Origin: Linepithema humile
Lineage: Eukaryota > Arthropoda > Insecta > Hymenoptera > Formicidae
Reading direction: 5' to 3'
Assembly: GCF_040581485.1 (NCBI RefSeq)
Contig: NC_090128.1
Location: 42,376,931 to 42,440,930, forward strand
DNA: 64,000 nt
A model generated the notes under the pieces. That model did not search any database and was not told the DNA's origin. It saw only the letters and a list, made by a program, of their open reading frames with translations. Positions 1-12,509 of this stretch are shown piece by piece. How positions within the stretch are numbered: the first letter of the stretch is position 1; every line of letters starts with the position of its first letter. The translations under genes were made by a program, and so were the position numbers.

Positions 1-303
1 AAGGTGCTCGTTAAAGAAAATATAATACAGAGACCGAGTGAATGGCCAGACAATGAAAGCGTCATGGAGTTATCGAACAGTACTGGAGATCAGTGCCAAG
101 AAACGTCCAAATCAGTCGACAGTAAAATAGCAGAATGCAATGAGAACAGCAGCAGTAGCAGTAGTACGCAGGATACTAATGAGAAATCGACTTTAGACGG
201 CAATCAATCTGTTAAAGAAGCGACGTCATCCTGCGCAACGAATAGTTTCGCGGCGACGCTGAGCGAAACAAAAAAAAGCCCTTCGAGCCAAAACACCAGC
301 TAG
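1..303 (+). CDS. C-terminal end of an unidentified Ser/Thr-rich protein (5' partial)
   Basis: The frame is open from base 1 and closes at TAG 301-303, giving about 100 residues that run off the left edge. I do not recognise the protein. The segment is hydrophilic and low in complexity, rich in Ser, Thr, Asn, Glu and Lys with a poly-Ser run, and has no membrane segment or motif I can name; it looks disordered. The text after the stop continues CCACAAG and then a usable donor (GT at 311-312), so an intron may start just past the stop. That donor is phase-compatible with the exons at 4632 and 5271 (see findings), so the stop may lie inside a longer gene. The coding call rests on the uninterrupted frame and biased composition only. 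Confidence 0.55.
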   Translation, partial: KVLVKENIIQRPSEWPDNESVMELSNSTGDQCQETSKSVDSKIAECNENSSSSSSTQDTNEKSTLDGNQSVKEATSSCATNSFAATLSETKKSPSSQNTS

Positions 304-440
304 CCACAAGGTAAAAGTAAGCATAAATCGAAACGTTTAGCTCATTTAAATTATACGACTATTCGGTAATATATATTCCAATATTGTATGGTATTTCTCG
401 AATCATAGATACAAATACTGATACACTACCACATCACCCA

Positions 441-443
<3 letters not shown>

Positions 444-519
<76 letters not shown>
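444..519. repeat. (CA)n microsatellite
   Basis: This is an uninterrupted CA dinucleotide run of about 76 bases. ORFs reading His-Thr or Cys-Val repeats through it are artefacts of the repeat. Confidence 0.97.
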
Positions 520-521
<2 letters not shown>

Positions 522-681
522 ACATACGCAAAAGTAACAATATATCTGTGGATAATATTTACTAATATGATGATACGGTAATTTTTAACAAACGCGCCGC
601 GGTAGTTGTTGCTCCGCAATTAAACAATTGTTCTGAGAGTAAATAGCACAAGTAAAAATGCAATCATACAAAGAAATACCA

Positions 682-685
<4 letters not shown>

Positions 686-746
<61 letters not shown>
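686..746. repeat. (AC)n microsatellite
   Basis: This is a second uninterrupted AC run of about 60 bases, some 165 bases after the first, followed by a short degenerate ACATACAT tail. Confidence 0.97.
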
Positions 747-750
<4 letters not shown>

Positions 751-2009
751 TACATACATACACACGAAATTCTGTAATCCTATCGAGATGAGCTATACAA
801 TTGTCGAATTAAAATGTTCGGCATTGAGATAAAAAAGAAAAAGAAAACCTATGCTCTTTGCATTTAGTTCTGTACTTTTAAGCGAAGATGTTGCGTTGCC
901 TGACAAATAAAAAAAAAAAGTTAGCTTGAATCTCAATTTAGTGAACAAGAAAGAAGTGTACATATATATATATATTTTTTTGTACAGAATGATAAATCTG
1001 GTAAGAGGTAAAATGGGATTTACTATTCTGTGAAAAAAATATGGCCGGAAAATATAAAGACCAGTAGCAATATGTTGAGAGCTAACGTGAAAAACTTTGC
1101 AATAGGATTTGAAAGAATAATAATAGTAACAGTTAATCTCTCCTGCGCAGCGCATTTTTATGACCGCACTTTCAGTAAATTCATCGAGATCCGAGTAAAT
1201 AGATTATTACTCTCATCGAATGTATCTTGAAGTTATTATATGCCATCCAGATACTATGAATATTCTCAAGTGAAACTATGAGGTGACTTCAATCGCAAGC
1301 GTATAGAGTATATAGCTTAGGGGGAAAAAAAAAAATTCACATCTAGATGGAGATCTCTGCGACGATAGCTATGTCCGATATTACAGATTTTCTTAGCATA
1401 GCTTGTATAAGAGATTTAGAAAACAAATGCATTATCCTCATAGGCCGATCTCCTTTTATTGAAATCTCTCGTACATTCGTCGGAGAGATGAATTCTCCTT
1501 CCATTCCTGTTACTTTTCGAGATGTATGTTGCGTGGGAGGACGGCTTTAAGTATTCACTTGAACGTCGCCCTAATGATTATTATCATTGTCATCATCATT
1601 CATTATTATTATTGTTGTTGTTGTTGTTATTATTTAGTACGTTGATTCACGGGTATACAGTATTCTTTATTTATTTAATGTATTTAATTAAAATGACGAT
1701 TTCTCTGCGTAACTTGCCTAGGACTAACGAATTGTTTCCTGTAAAACTGTATTTATATTGCTGCACATATTAGGAAATAGCGGGGTCAATAAAAAAAGAG
1801 ATGAAAAAGGCTCCCCAGGTCGATTCAATCGGAATCCGTAGAGTAAAATATGCTGGAGTGATATTTAAATTGCGCTGCGCGTGAACTTGGCGCGAGACAC
1901 TACCGTGTCTCTTGATATTCGTTAGCAGTTGTTTCTTCTTTCTTCTCTGCTATCTATTAGAATATTTCGATTTAATTAAAGAATATAATTCGAGGCTCAA
2001 TAATTTAAC
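747..2009. other. Non-coding stretch, probably intronic
   Basis: I see no convincing exon here. The stretch is AT-rich with a TAT/TTG trinucleotide patch near 1600-1640 and short A-runs. If the readthrough or alternative-splicing model for the left-edge gene is right, it is part of a 4.3 kb intron from 311 to 4631. Confidence 0.5.
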
Positions 2010-2508
2010 ACAAAAGGGTTAAAGAGAAGCAAAACAGCCAGTGCTGGATGGTCGCGCCTGTGTATTATACAAACATGTAATATCAACGTTTCACTCGTGA
2101 CCTGCTTATCGACATGTAATGTTCAAGTTTTCGCTCAAACGAAACAATGGGTCTTATCTCTCACTTCTTCATAAGAATGTCTTCTCGCCGCACGTGAATC
2201 CAATCAAGAACGGATGGAAATTTTTTATTTATTACGAAGAATATTAAATTATTGATCATTTGATCTTCGACACCGTCAATTGAAACACCATGCGTATGAA
2301 TATTGAAGATTTTGCGTGCGAAGATAAATTGAACGTTTTAATTCAGTTGAAAGCATTTTTCCTTTAAAATTATAATGTACGATTATTTTGATGTTGAAAC
2401 CTGAAGAAGACCTGATATAGGTCGAAGCGTTGTTATCATATGTTTGTGTAATACACAGGCGCGACCATCCAGCACTGGCTGTTTTGCTTCTCTTTAAACC
2501 TTTTTGTA
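2010..2508. mobile_element. MITE-like element with ~70-bp terminal inverted repeats
   Basis: The sequence at about 2010-2084 recurs as its reverse complement at about 2436-2508, with only scattered mismatches. Both arms contain the block AGCCAGTGCTGGATGGTCGC or its complement. The roughly 350-base interior has no ORF. Just inside the right arm, at 2401-2429, is a motif resembling a hammerhead ribozyme core (see findings). I could not define a clean target-site duplication in the AT-rich flanks. The long matching arms support a non-autonomous inverted-repeat element; the family is not assigned. Confidence 0.8.
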
Positions 2509-4631
2509 TAATATTTCAAACTCTCTTATAATTCGCGTCTAATTAGCAAATTTTCTAGACATTAATTTCTTTCTTTCTCTCGTCTAACGAGACAGAAAGG
2601 ACTCTTCGAGAGAGTTACATCGCTGACGAGTAAATTGCGAAAAAAAAAAAATGGAAGTGTCTTTGAAAAACTTGCGGTTCTTGTTAAAGATATAAATAAA
2701 TAATCTAATAGGAAGGATAAAAAGCGCACTGCAAAATCGCCGAAAAAAAAGATGAGTATTGTTATTTATTAAGCACGAGTTACGTTATAAAGACATTTAA
2801 GTCAAAGAACATTTATATACATGTTACACAACTGTTTTCGTTTGTGTGTTTCGGCATTACTTCATTCTCTATTCTAAGATTTCACAAACATCCTTTACAA
2901 TGCCGGTACACGTTTATTCTTTTATATTAAATAAACGCGGTAAATTATATCTTTGAGTATAAAATAAAATGTCTTGTCTTGGAATATAAAATGACTTGTA
3001 ATAACTGCATCTAATAAAATGTGAAATTTATCCTAACTTTTGCCAAAGGTTCTCCCAAATCATTCCTAAACTTCTTTTTGTCGGTTATCGTCGTTATCAT
3101 AAAAATCTCACTTGTCTCCATCTCTCTCTCTTTCTCTCTCGCTGCTTAAATACAACCTTACTCTCTAATGCATAATTTGAAGAGTCAGAATTACAACAGT
3201 TTTAATCGTGAAGGTGAAACCAATTCTTCTGGTTGGTGGCGTTTATAATACATAAATCTATATATGCATATTTATTTCATTGCAGATTCAGCAACATCTT
3301 CAGAAGAATCGTTGCTATAGAAGCTTTAACTTGCTTCTCTTTCAAAACCAACTTTTGCGCCATCTTTCTTAATTATCGAGATTACATATACATGTTCAAT
3401 ATTCTTTTATTATTTTTTTTACAAGATTAATATCAGTCATTATTTTTCTTTTGTTTTTTTTTATCCAAAATCTCCATCTCCGTTCAAACTCCAACTCTTT
3501 TCAAAGATATCTGAAATGAGTATCTTCTTTATCTCGAAATGTTTCATCTGCTCTTGTCGCAGTAATACCTTGTACGAAAACTTAGGCTCCTCGTTCAATT
3601 TTTTTTTTAAATTTTATGCGATGACTCTAACTTTTGGTAGTTTGTCTGTGCGCTTTTTACCTTGGTTCGAAATGCCTTGTATATGTGCCAGCTGTATTAA
3701 ATTGCAATAAGATTTAAGCGGTATATTAATTGCAATAATTATTTTCATAAGTTTTCAAAGCTTTATTTCGCGTTGCTGCACTTCTTCGAAAGAAAAGAAA
3801 GAAAGAAATGTGCAAGGAGGCCGCTAGAATATATGTATTATTATAATTATGTTAACTAATTTCGAGAATATATAAATGTAAAAAAGAAATAGGTATTCTA
3901 GTCTAATGTGAAGTATGTATGCGGCGAATTTTTATCTATAATCCTTTATTTACTTCTAATTTTTTAAATTTGTTTAAGACTGTTCTTCCTTGTCTTTCCT
4001 CTTCGCTCTGTAATTTGTTATTATTAACCAACTGATTTCTTTTTATACATATATGTATGCATATATATACATAAAATGTATATATATTTTTTAAGTTATA
4101 TTTGAGATTATTATATCCTTTGGCCGAAATTACCATTCTACAATACAGTTTTATTTGAAGATATTCATCAAGCCTAACCTTTATATTTTTCTTTTTGTCG
4201 TATTACGTTGGCATCGATCGAACCGATACTGCAACAATTCCGTAATAGAAATGTCCGTGCTGTAAATGTAACTAGTTTTTTTTTTCATTTTGAGTCAATA
4301 AAAAAAATCATTACAGGCTCAATGGACATCGAAATCTCGTATTCTTTAGACTAGATATCAACATTGCATCCTTACGAATCCTTCAATCCCCAAGAAATAT
4401 TTTTTTATGGATATTTTGACATCTATAGTGATTACAGTTCAAGTATTGTAAAAATCCGTACATTTTATACTTAATAATATATGTCAATTTAAAGTTATTG
4501 GAAGGTTTGCTCTTTGATTATCGATCACTATGAACATATATTTATCAACAATTTTGTGCAATATCAATTTATAAGTGCAATGATAGAGATTGATAATTCT
4601 AATTCTCGTATTTTATTTTTGCCTAATGTAG
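2509..4631. other. Non-coding stretch, probably intronic
   Basis: This 2.1 kb is AT-rich and has no exon I can support. Small ORFs at 3233-3430, 3516-3710 and 3936-4136 have random-looking composition and no coding features. Its end carries a pyrimidine-rich tract leading to the acceptor AG at 4630-4631. Confidence 0.5.
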
Positions 4632-6205
4632 GAAATTACGATAATGTGTACGGTGAGTAAAGGTGTATCATCACACTATCTTGAGATAGATAAGCTGCTT
4701 TTAGTTATCCGTATCTCTTATCAAAGGTGTGATTCAGTACGCATTGCGTAGACAGAAAAGTTAACACGCCAAGTTAACAATAGTGTTGCTCCACCATTCA
4801 TTTCTTGCTGTGTTTTAACATTTTTCGCGAGAAATGTATTCAAAAAAGTTTTTGTGCTACTTAACAATTGGTTTGCGTAAGTAAAAGTTAATAAAAAGTT
4901 AGTAAAAAAGAAGTGATAAATCTGCTTATAATCGCTAGTAAAAGCAAAAATGTTTTCTCACGTCAATGCTTTATAGAGACCATTAATTGATTAAAAATAA
5001 TTTGTTAATTAATTGAGGATTATAATTAATTTAATATAATAATATAGTAAGTTTAATTAAAAAATAAATTATTGAGACATGTAATCAAAATAATTATAAT
5101 GATTATATAGTTAATTCAATCATTTTTATTAAGCGTGATATGTAAAAATTAATTTTTTTTTTACACGTTTTTCAATAAATCTTAATGAAACATTGTGTAC
5201 AACAAAACAGTTATAATAAGTATAATAAAGAATAATTTTTCTTTCGCTTTCTCTAAACATCACTGAATAGTTCTGATGGGAATATTCCTGGAAGAAGTCG
5301 AAGCAAGGCGCAAAATTTTAAGGGGTCGAAAGACGATAACCAGGCGTTATTACAGTAAGTAATAATTATGGGCGTTTACGCGCGCAGAAAATGTGATAAT
5401 TTCTCTATGCACAGACAATGTAAGCTATGTCTAATGTATTATCTATATATATAATGAAATAGTATTTTATAATTTTGTCAAAATTTTGTTGATATTTAAA
5501 AAAAATTTTTGCTATAATATATAAGACAAAATGATGACTTTTATTTTAGAGGCAATATTTGTAATATCTTTTCCAAAATTACGATAGCTTTTACATATTA
5601 AACAATTGTATTGTTGCCACAAATTTGTTTGTATTTTTGCATTAATTTTATTCAAGTATATATTTTCATAAAATGATATAAAAAATATTAAGTTTTAATA
5701 TAAATTGTTGAATTATATACGCATAAATGTTAATTATAATTAAGCAAAGAAAAATTTATAATTTTATTAATTTGCTAATCTGTAACATAACATATAATTG
5801 AAGTTGAATGAGAAATCATTATTTTGTGCAACTTTTCAATGAAGTATCTTCATATTCACACATTAAATATCTTAACTTGGAATATCTTATTTAATAGATA
5901 ATTATTTTTTGTAATTATTACATGAAACTACATAGTTTACATTGTCCATGCGAACAAAAATTGTGCAAACATCATATAAGCAAGACGTAAACATAAATTA
6001 CGGCCACTTAGGTTTAAATATTCCTTGATTCGTGTTTCCAGGAGGTACAGCTATACCAGCTTGGGCTATAGTACTTTTGACAGGTATCGGCATGTTGTTG
6101 CTCGGCGGCGGTCTTTACGCCGTGCTGCAAAAATTCGTCGTGGACGCTGCCGATACGGGAGAGAGTCATTCGTCATATCAGCCTGCATTGCCGCTGGAAA
6201 GTTGA
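4632..6205 (+). CDS. C-terminal exons of an unidentified single-pass membrane protein
   Basis: Two exons are clear. Exon 5271-5354 follows a strong pyrimidine tract and AG, and ends at a GTAAGT donor in phase 1. Exon 6042-6205 follows CAG and ends at TGA 6203-6205. Joined, they give a basic segment rich in Arg and Lys, then a hydrophobic segment of about 22 residues (IPAWAIVLLTGIGMLLLGGG), a short segment ending in KFVV, and a Ser-rich tail ending PLES. The shortest complete reading starts at ATG 5276 and has 80 residues. A 21-base microexon at 4632-4652, between a good acceptor and GTGAGT, keeps the frame open upstream and adds NYDNVY. The basic residues before the membrane segment suggest that the N-terminal side is cytosolic, by the positive-inside rule. 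I do not recognise the family. The upstream exons are uncertain; they may be the Ser-rich exon at 1-303. Confidence 0.6.
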
Positions 6206-6639
6206 ATTAATCCGCTACGATGCAACTTCCGTTTATACTAGATAATCTATATTGTGTAATCTAAATTATGTAAAGCAGAATTTTATTAAAAAAGAAATGT
6301 GTTTGCAGAAACGTAATAACATAGTTTTTTTTCACTTTATTACTTTTGCATAATGTATCCTGATTTTGCAAAATTATTTAATTAATCACTTAATTTTCTA
6401 GCAGGTAATATTAAATCGTTCAATACCATTGTCCACTTTATATTAATGACCAAATGTAATGATTACACATGTTTATGTTAAAATGTGGCTGATCGATTGC
6501 ATATCGATATTTTCAGATGCAAGATATGCAAAGTTCAATGACTTTTATGCAGTAATTTGTTTTACATTGTTGCTTATTAATTGATAAATTGATAAGTTTC
6601 GAGTACCTTTAGATTATACATTGATGTACAATACATAGT

Positions 6640-6735
6640 GTGTATATAATATATATTTAATATTATATATATCTAATATATATATATAATGTATACATAT
6701 ACATATATATACATTATATACATATATATATATTC
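6640..6735. repeat. TA-rich imperfect palindrome
   Basis: This is a run of TATATA, ATATAC and TATACAT units that can fold on itself. It lies between the convergent 3' ends of the membrane-protein gene and U2AF50 and may carry polyadenylation elements for both; no further function is visible. Confidence 0.7.
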
Positions 6736-6772
6736 ATAATTATTAAATGGTATGAAAAGAGAAGCCTACAAT

Positions 6773-9700
6773 CTAGAATTCTCTACGATGATACTTGTCA
6801 GGATCGAAGTATGATGTAACTACAACGCGATTATTAAATTTGCGTCCTGTGAGAGTTTGCTGCGCCTTTTGGCAGTCAATGACGCTGTTGAATTCGACAA
6901 ATACCTGTAATAGAATAAAAAGAAAAAACAGGTAAGTAATTACAGAATCAGGGCGTTATACGTCGAGCGTTATGTTAAATATACCTTGCCGCATCCAGGT
7001 ACATCGACACCCTCAATGGGTCTTGGAATTTCCACGGATCGCACTACGCCATATTTGTTACATTCCTCTTTAATGTCTTCAAGGATATCCTCATATTCTT
7101 CTTCCTCCATTAATTCTTCCGGCGTGACCATATTGAGCAAACAAAGTACCTAAAAGACATTACATAATTATATAAAAATGGTACATTAATATTTCGCGGG
7201 GACAATTTGGTTTTAATTTAACGAGCTTACTTCGGTCGCGGGTCCGCTCGTGCCAACCATCGACAAACCAGGCACTTGAATTTGTACTGGAGCTTGTGCG
7301 CCTATCATAGGATTCTTGGCACCCACGCTAGCGCGTTGCACAATTAGTTTCTTGTCGCCCAGTTGCATCCCATTCAATCCGGCGATCGCCTGGTCGGTCA
7401 TCGAGACATCCACATATTCACAAAACGCATATCCTTTGGAGAGACCGGTTGCAGAATCCTTTACTAGATTGAACGCCCTCAGCTGTCCAAAGCTCATCAA
7501 TAACTCTTTCACCTGTATCATTGTGAAAATGTTACTTTCTCCTATGTGCAATATAATTTTCAAATCTACGAAATGAAGACTATGCAACTCTGATGATAAT
7601 TAATAAGAGAATTTAGATGAAAATTATCATGTGTAAAAAATGTGATAAAAGATGTATGTTTATTCTTTTTCATGTTAGATTTTAAATAATTAAATTGTAT
7701 TATTTTCAAAGAAAAAAAACTTTTAAAGAAAGATACTCTTCATTATTAAAATAGCTTTTCGAACTATCATAATTAATGGCAAAATTTATATTATATTTAA
7801 TTGAATCGCCAATAATTTTAAGATTGGAATTTGAGAAAAAAGTTGCATCGTCCAAATGCGAGAAAAATACAATACAAATGCATAAATATATGAATTACTT
7901 TTTCCTCGGTAGAAACTCCGTGCACACCCGTCTTCACCTTCAACAATTTCATTTGGGTCATTTGCGCTCCGGTATCTTTTTTTCAAATTCATTCGTTATT
8001 TTGAACACTATTTTCCGACTTTTATCTTATACTTATTAAATATAACGTATGTGTTGAATTTACTTACGTATGTCCACGGGATAAGGAACTGAAAACTCAA
8101 AAATTTACATAATAGCATGTTGCCCTCGTCAGAGAAATTTTATCTTTTACGCTACAAAATCGGTTCTACAGCACAGAGCCACTAATTATTAGGCAATTTA
8201 GAGCCTCGATTTATTGCAACATGCTTTTATTGGTGTAAAACTATCGAATCAGAGGACGCACCATTAGTACAGGAGAACCAAGGATGCATCGAGGAAGGGG
8301 AGCTACAAAATTGTCGCATAAACCCAATGTACGAAGGCAATGAGAATGGTATATAAGTACTTGCCTCGAGGGACTGGGCTAGCCTCTCCCCAGGCAGTGT
8401 GGTATTTTGTCATGTTCGGTAGTAGTAGTGGTAGAAGTAGTGGTAGTGGTAAGCGAATGCTTTTGATCGGCGCGACCCTAAGCTAAGAAATGGGGAGAAA
8501 GGGTACTGGTATCAGTCCACAGTATACTATAATATTTACGAGACGTTTCATACTTTTCTTTCGTTTCTTGATTTTTTTTTTAAACTTCTCTTCTTTTTAC
8601 TCTTTCGAATTCAAAGACAATCCACTTTTTTAAGGATACCGTTATATTTAATTGATACTTCTTCGTATTCAATGAAATTGAGTTTGCTATTTCTTTTTTC
8701 TTGGATCTTTTTTTTTATTTTACTATTCGTCTTTGCATTTTGCGCAAAAAGTTTGAATGCATTAATGTTCGGAGATTTGTTCGCGGTAACCTGTAATTGT
8801 AACGAGGTACAAGACGAGACGTGTTGTTAAGCCTGAAAAGCCTGTAAAAAGAACAGCTGCAAAAGGAAAAGGTATTCCTGAAAAGAATATATACTGAAGA
8901 ACTTGGAGCTGTTACCAGATGCACATAAAATTATGTGTTGACCCTGTAATCCCAAAAAGAAAGAAAAAGGAAAAAAAGTTTCTGCTATACATAAAAACAT
9001 TGATTTTCACGCTTTTTACTCGTAGACCTAAAAAAGATCCTTCTTTTACGACACGTATCATTGCTGCGCTAGAGCGGCCGACTCTGTAAAGATGTTTTAC
9101 ATCGGAAATGCTTAGAAACATGAAACAGCTTTAAAACAAATTTTCTTCCACCGATCACGGTGCATCTTTATCTCATTCCTGTTGGACTTGAAATATGAAT
9201 GATTGATCTATTCCCCTACGTTGATTTATTTCCGAATGTAGTCGGAGCTAGAAATCGAAACCCTCCCCTTCCCTGTTGACTCTCCTAAAAAAAAAATTGC
9301 CTAGATTTGGGAGAAACTCGTATCCTCGTGATGCACTGGGTCCGCGACGTGCCTAGAAAGGCTGGAAGAAAAGAGGAAAGGATGACCGTTGATGACTGCA
9401 TACCACCTAAATGCTGTAATGCCATTAAATGTTCCCTGAACTAAGCCTATGCGGTGGAAGGACGACGATGGTGCAAGAAACGATAAGTTTTTTTTTTTTT
9501 TTTTTTTTTTTCGTTCCGTAAAGAAACGAGAAGCAAATTGCTCGAAAGTATTTAAGTAAAAAAAAAGAAGAAAAAAGAAAAACGAGGACCATATATACCT
9601 CTACCTAATGAGGAACCTAATCGACGCCGAAAAATCTTGATGGAAACGCATACATACCTCTGTTAGATTCGGGTAAGAGTTTCTCCAGTCGTGTATGTAT

Positions 9701-11661
9701 GAGTGCACTCACCGCTAAATAGCTAAATACCTATATTATAATTTAGTCCTTTAAGAGTAACTTACAACGTGACAGGATTAGCAGTATTCCGTGCTAATTC
9801 TGTACCGTTGCTGTATAACAATGCAATTTGTTTGATCTGTCATTGAAGCCGAATCTCTTTTAAGGCACTAAATTCTGTTCAACAGCAATGCAAATTTCGA
9901 CAAATAAATCGTATCGATCGGAATAGGCATCAATGAAGTAAAACTGCATTGAAAGGTGTGCAGTGAATAAAATTGTTTCACAAATTTGCCGGCATACCTG
10001 TTCCTCGTTCAAATAATTTGGTAAACCACCAATGAAAATCTTGTGCGGCGAATCTAAAAAGAATATGTCTAGAATTAAGACGAGTACAAATTATCGTCAG
10101 GCATGACACGCAATTGACTAAATTGCTAAATGTACAGAATTGTATGTTTAAAACATACCAGGAACCGTACCTGGCACGTTCATACTGGGATTATCCGTCA
10201 TCCCCGGCATTGGCTGATAATCGTGCGGTCTCCTTATCTTTAAACTTTGCCCTTTAAAATTTATACCATCGAACGCCATAGCTTGCGTGGTTTCGTCTAT
10301 TGATCGGAACTGTATTTAAAAAAAAAAAGGAGAAAGAAGAAAAATATTAGTGTTTACTTAAATACATTGATTAACTGATCGAAATTCACCGATATCTATA
10401 CCATACTTTTAATAACATATAGAATATTTTTAAAAAAATTTATGCACATGATAAAATTATACCTCCAAGAATGCGAAATTTTTGTCTAAATTAATTTGAC
10501 ACGCCAATACTGGATTTCCAGCGGCTTGCGCCAGTCCAGACAGATGCATCTGTTGATTGAAGAATTCCATCATTTCTTCCTCGGTGACACCGAATGGAAT
10601 GTTCCCTACGTAGAGTCTTCTTGCCTGACGTGTAATAGTACTACCAACTACAGGCACAGCTGCTTGGGGTGTGTCTGCTACTATATTGGCAGGTATCTGT
10701 CCGGCAGCTTGCATAGCTTTGTACTGTAGAGATAAAATATAGATGTACTTTACAGATGCGTACAGATAAAAATATATGTGCAAATATAATACTATATATA
10801 TATACTATTTGTATCTATAATATAATCTATATATAGAGTACATAATTATACATTTGTATGTAAATAAAACTGCAAAATGTCTTCTGTTAAAAGATATTTT
10901 TTATCTTTCTCGCTCTATTTTACTTTTCTCGTTCTTTATGTGCATTTGAAAAGCAATCAAGATAATATCAAAAATAATCTACCTGCAAAGGAGTAATATG
11001 CTCAAAGCCAGGTGGAGGCACATCCCAGTATAGAGATGGTTTTCTTCTTCTAGAGCTACGACTTTTCTTTGGTGAGCTACTTCTTTTTCTATCTCTGCGA
11101 TCTTTGGAGCGAGAACGGGACCGCTTTCTGCGATCTCTGCTGCGTGATCGGTGCCTTCTGTCACGATCTCTATCGCGATCTCTGTCTTTATCCCGGTCTT
11201 GTCTATCGCGATCTAGATAAAAATCAATTTTTTAGGTTGAAACATTAATCATCCAATTATATAACAATAAATATGTTTAATTAAATTCACTCATAAATTA
11301 ATTGCTCTTATATTGCCATACTTGATTTCCATTAAACGGTGTTCAATAAGATTAATAGAGAATATCGCTTTGGAGCGATACCTACTTGCCGAAATTCAGA
11401 TATTTAAAATCGCTCTACTGTTACGTACAAATCCATTAAAAACAGAAAGTAAATGAATTTTGTGGGCAAATAAAATAATTCCAAGTGCCACTTAAAGCAA
11501 CTTTCCAACTGTGTTTACTAGCCTCGATAATGTGTCCGGCCATTATATTCGCAAATAGTATCGGCTAGTCAGCCAATAACGCGGGAATGTAAAGAAGAGA
11601 ACTCGACATTGCGACTCATCGGATCGCCAAATTACTTACCTCCGTTAAAATCTTCCCCCAT
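6773..11661 (-). CDS. U2af50: U2AF large subunit, splicing factor U2af50
   Basis: Eight exons join in frame: 11661-11640, 11212-10983, 10723-10463, 10309-10159, 10053-9998, 7512-7231, 7149-6985 and 6904-6773. They encode 432 residues, close to the fly protein. The protein binds the intron polypyrimidine tract and recruits U2 snRNP in the nucleus. Visible in order are an Arg/Ser/Asp-rich RS region (about 9-65), the U2AF small-subunit-binding ligand motif with Trp70 (YWDVPPPGFEHITP), RRM1 from about 119 with RNP2 LYVGNI, RRM2 from about 225 with IFIGGLPNYL, and a C-terminal UHM/RRM3 ending SYFDPDKYHRREF. The start is the only ATG before the RS region. The intron 7513-9997 splits RRM2 and is long (2.5 kb), with a poly-T run near 9487-9511 and no exon I can support. 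The gene is head-to-head with Sec23. Confidence 0.96.
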
Positions 11662-12509
11662 CTTTTACGATTACTTCACCCAAAGAAATATACGATATTA
11701 AAATAATAATGCAATTCACGAATGTCAACCGCTTGTGAATTTCTACTTCCGAAATGGCGTGCTCACGAGTTTACATGGCATAAACTTAAAAATACATAGA
11801 CGGAACATCGCACACCATGAAAATGAAAGAATTCTTATGGCTTCCGTACACAAGATGCGTCAACGTATTAAGGTCCATGTGCATTCGCATAATTACTTAA
11901 AAATCTGTATCCGATTGTGCAATTTGTTGCAGCCATTCGCAATTGATCTGGTAAACTACTAAAAAAAATGCACCCATACAGCAACACAGCATTTCTATTA
12001 ATTTATTAGATCGCCTGCGATTGCTGTAAAAAGTTGCATAGTAAGATGCAGGCTTAAGGTGGCCACAGAAAGTGATGGCGCTGAAACTGTTGAAATTTTC
12101 CAAGAAGGAAGTTACGAGTCTGATGTATGCCACGCATGTGCGTTGAATGTTCCAAGTGACGTGGCTCGAGTGATTGCAAATTGTCACCTTTTGACGTAGG
12201 TTTATACAGTTTTTTTCGTTAAAAGTATAATGTAAAGTGAAATATTGATGATACAATTATATGGATGAACATAATAGTGCTAATTAATTTACGTTCTCTT
12301 GTGTGAAAATAATTGTACGTATTTAGTTTATGATCAATCTGCTATGAAGTAATTCTGTTTCTTTTAAATGTATTTATTATTTTACATCTCTGTATTAAAA
12401 ATGAGAGACAATTGAATAGAAAAGAAAAAACTGTCAGCTAAAAAGAGTCGACTTTTTTATTATAAAATAAATTACTAGTATTATTTGTCACTTTAGAACA
12501 ATATAAGAC
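11662..12509. promoter_or_regulatory. Shared upstream region of U2af50 and Sec23
   Basis: The two start codons face away from each other across about 850 bases, so this interval must hold both promoters and 5' leaders. The part around 12,050-12,200 is less AT-rich than its flanks and contains a TGACGTGG (CRE-like) site. I see no clear TATA box and no coding exon; the small ORFs on both strands look random. Confidence 0.5.

Noticed and set aside
384..619. ORFs of His-Thr and Cys-Val repeats
   Set aside because: They are translations of the CA microsatellite, with no other coding signal.
7897..7980. Possible alternative exon inside the long U2af50 intron (minus strand, readable as MTQMKLLKVKTGVHGVSTEEK)
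   Set aside because: Its end is phase-compatible with the next exon, but the donor is weak, an in-frame stop lies just upstream, and inclusion after the preceding exon hits a stop. It could be a poison exon, but there is no direct support.
8340..8455. TATATAAG box and short ATG exon on the plus strand within the U2af50 intron
   Set aside because: The downstream frame is a short Gly/Ser repeat ending at a donor, with no continuing exon that I could find.
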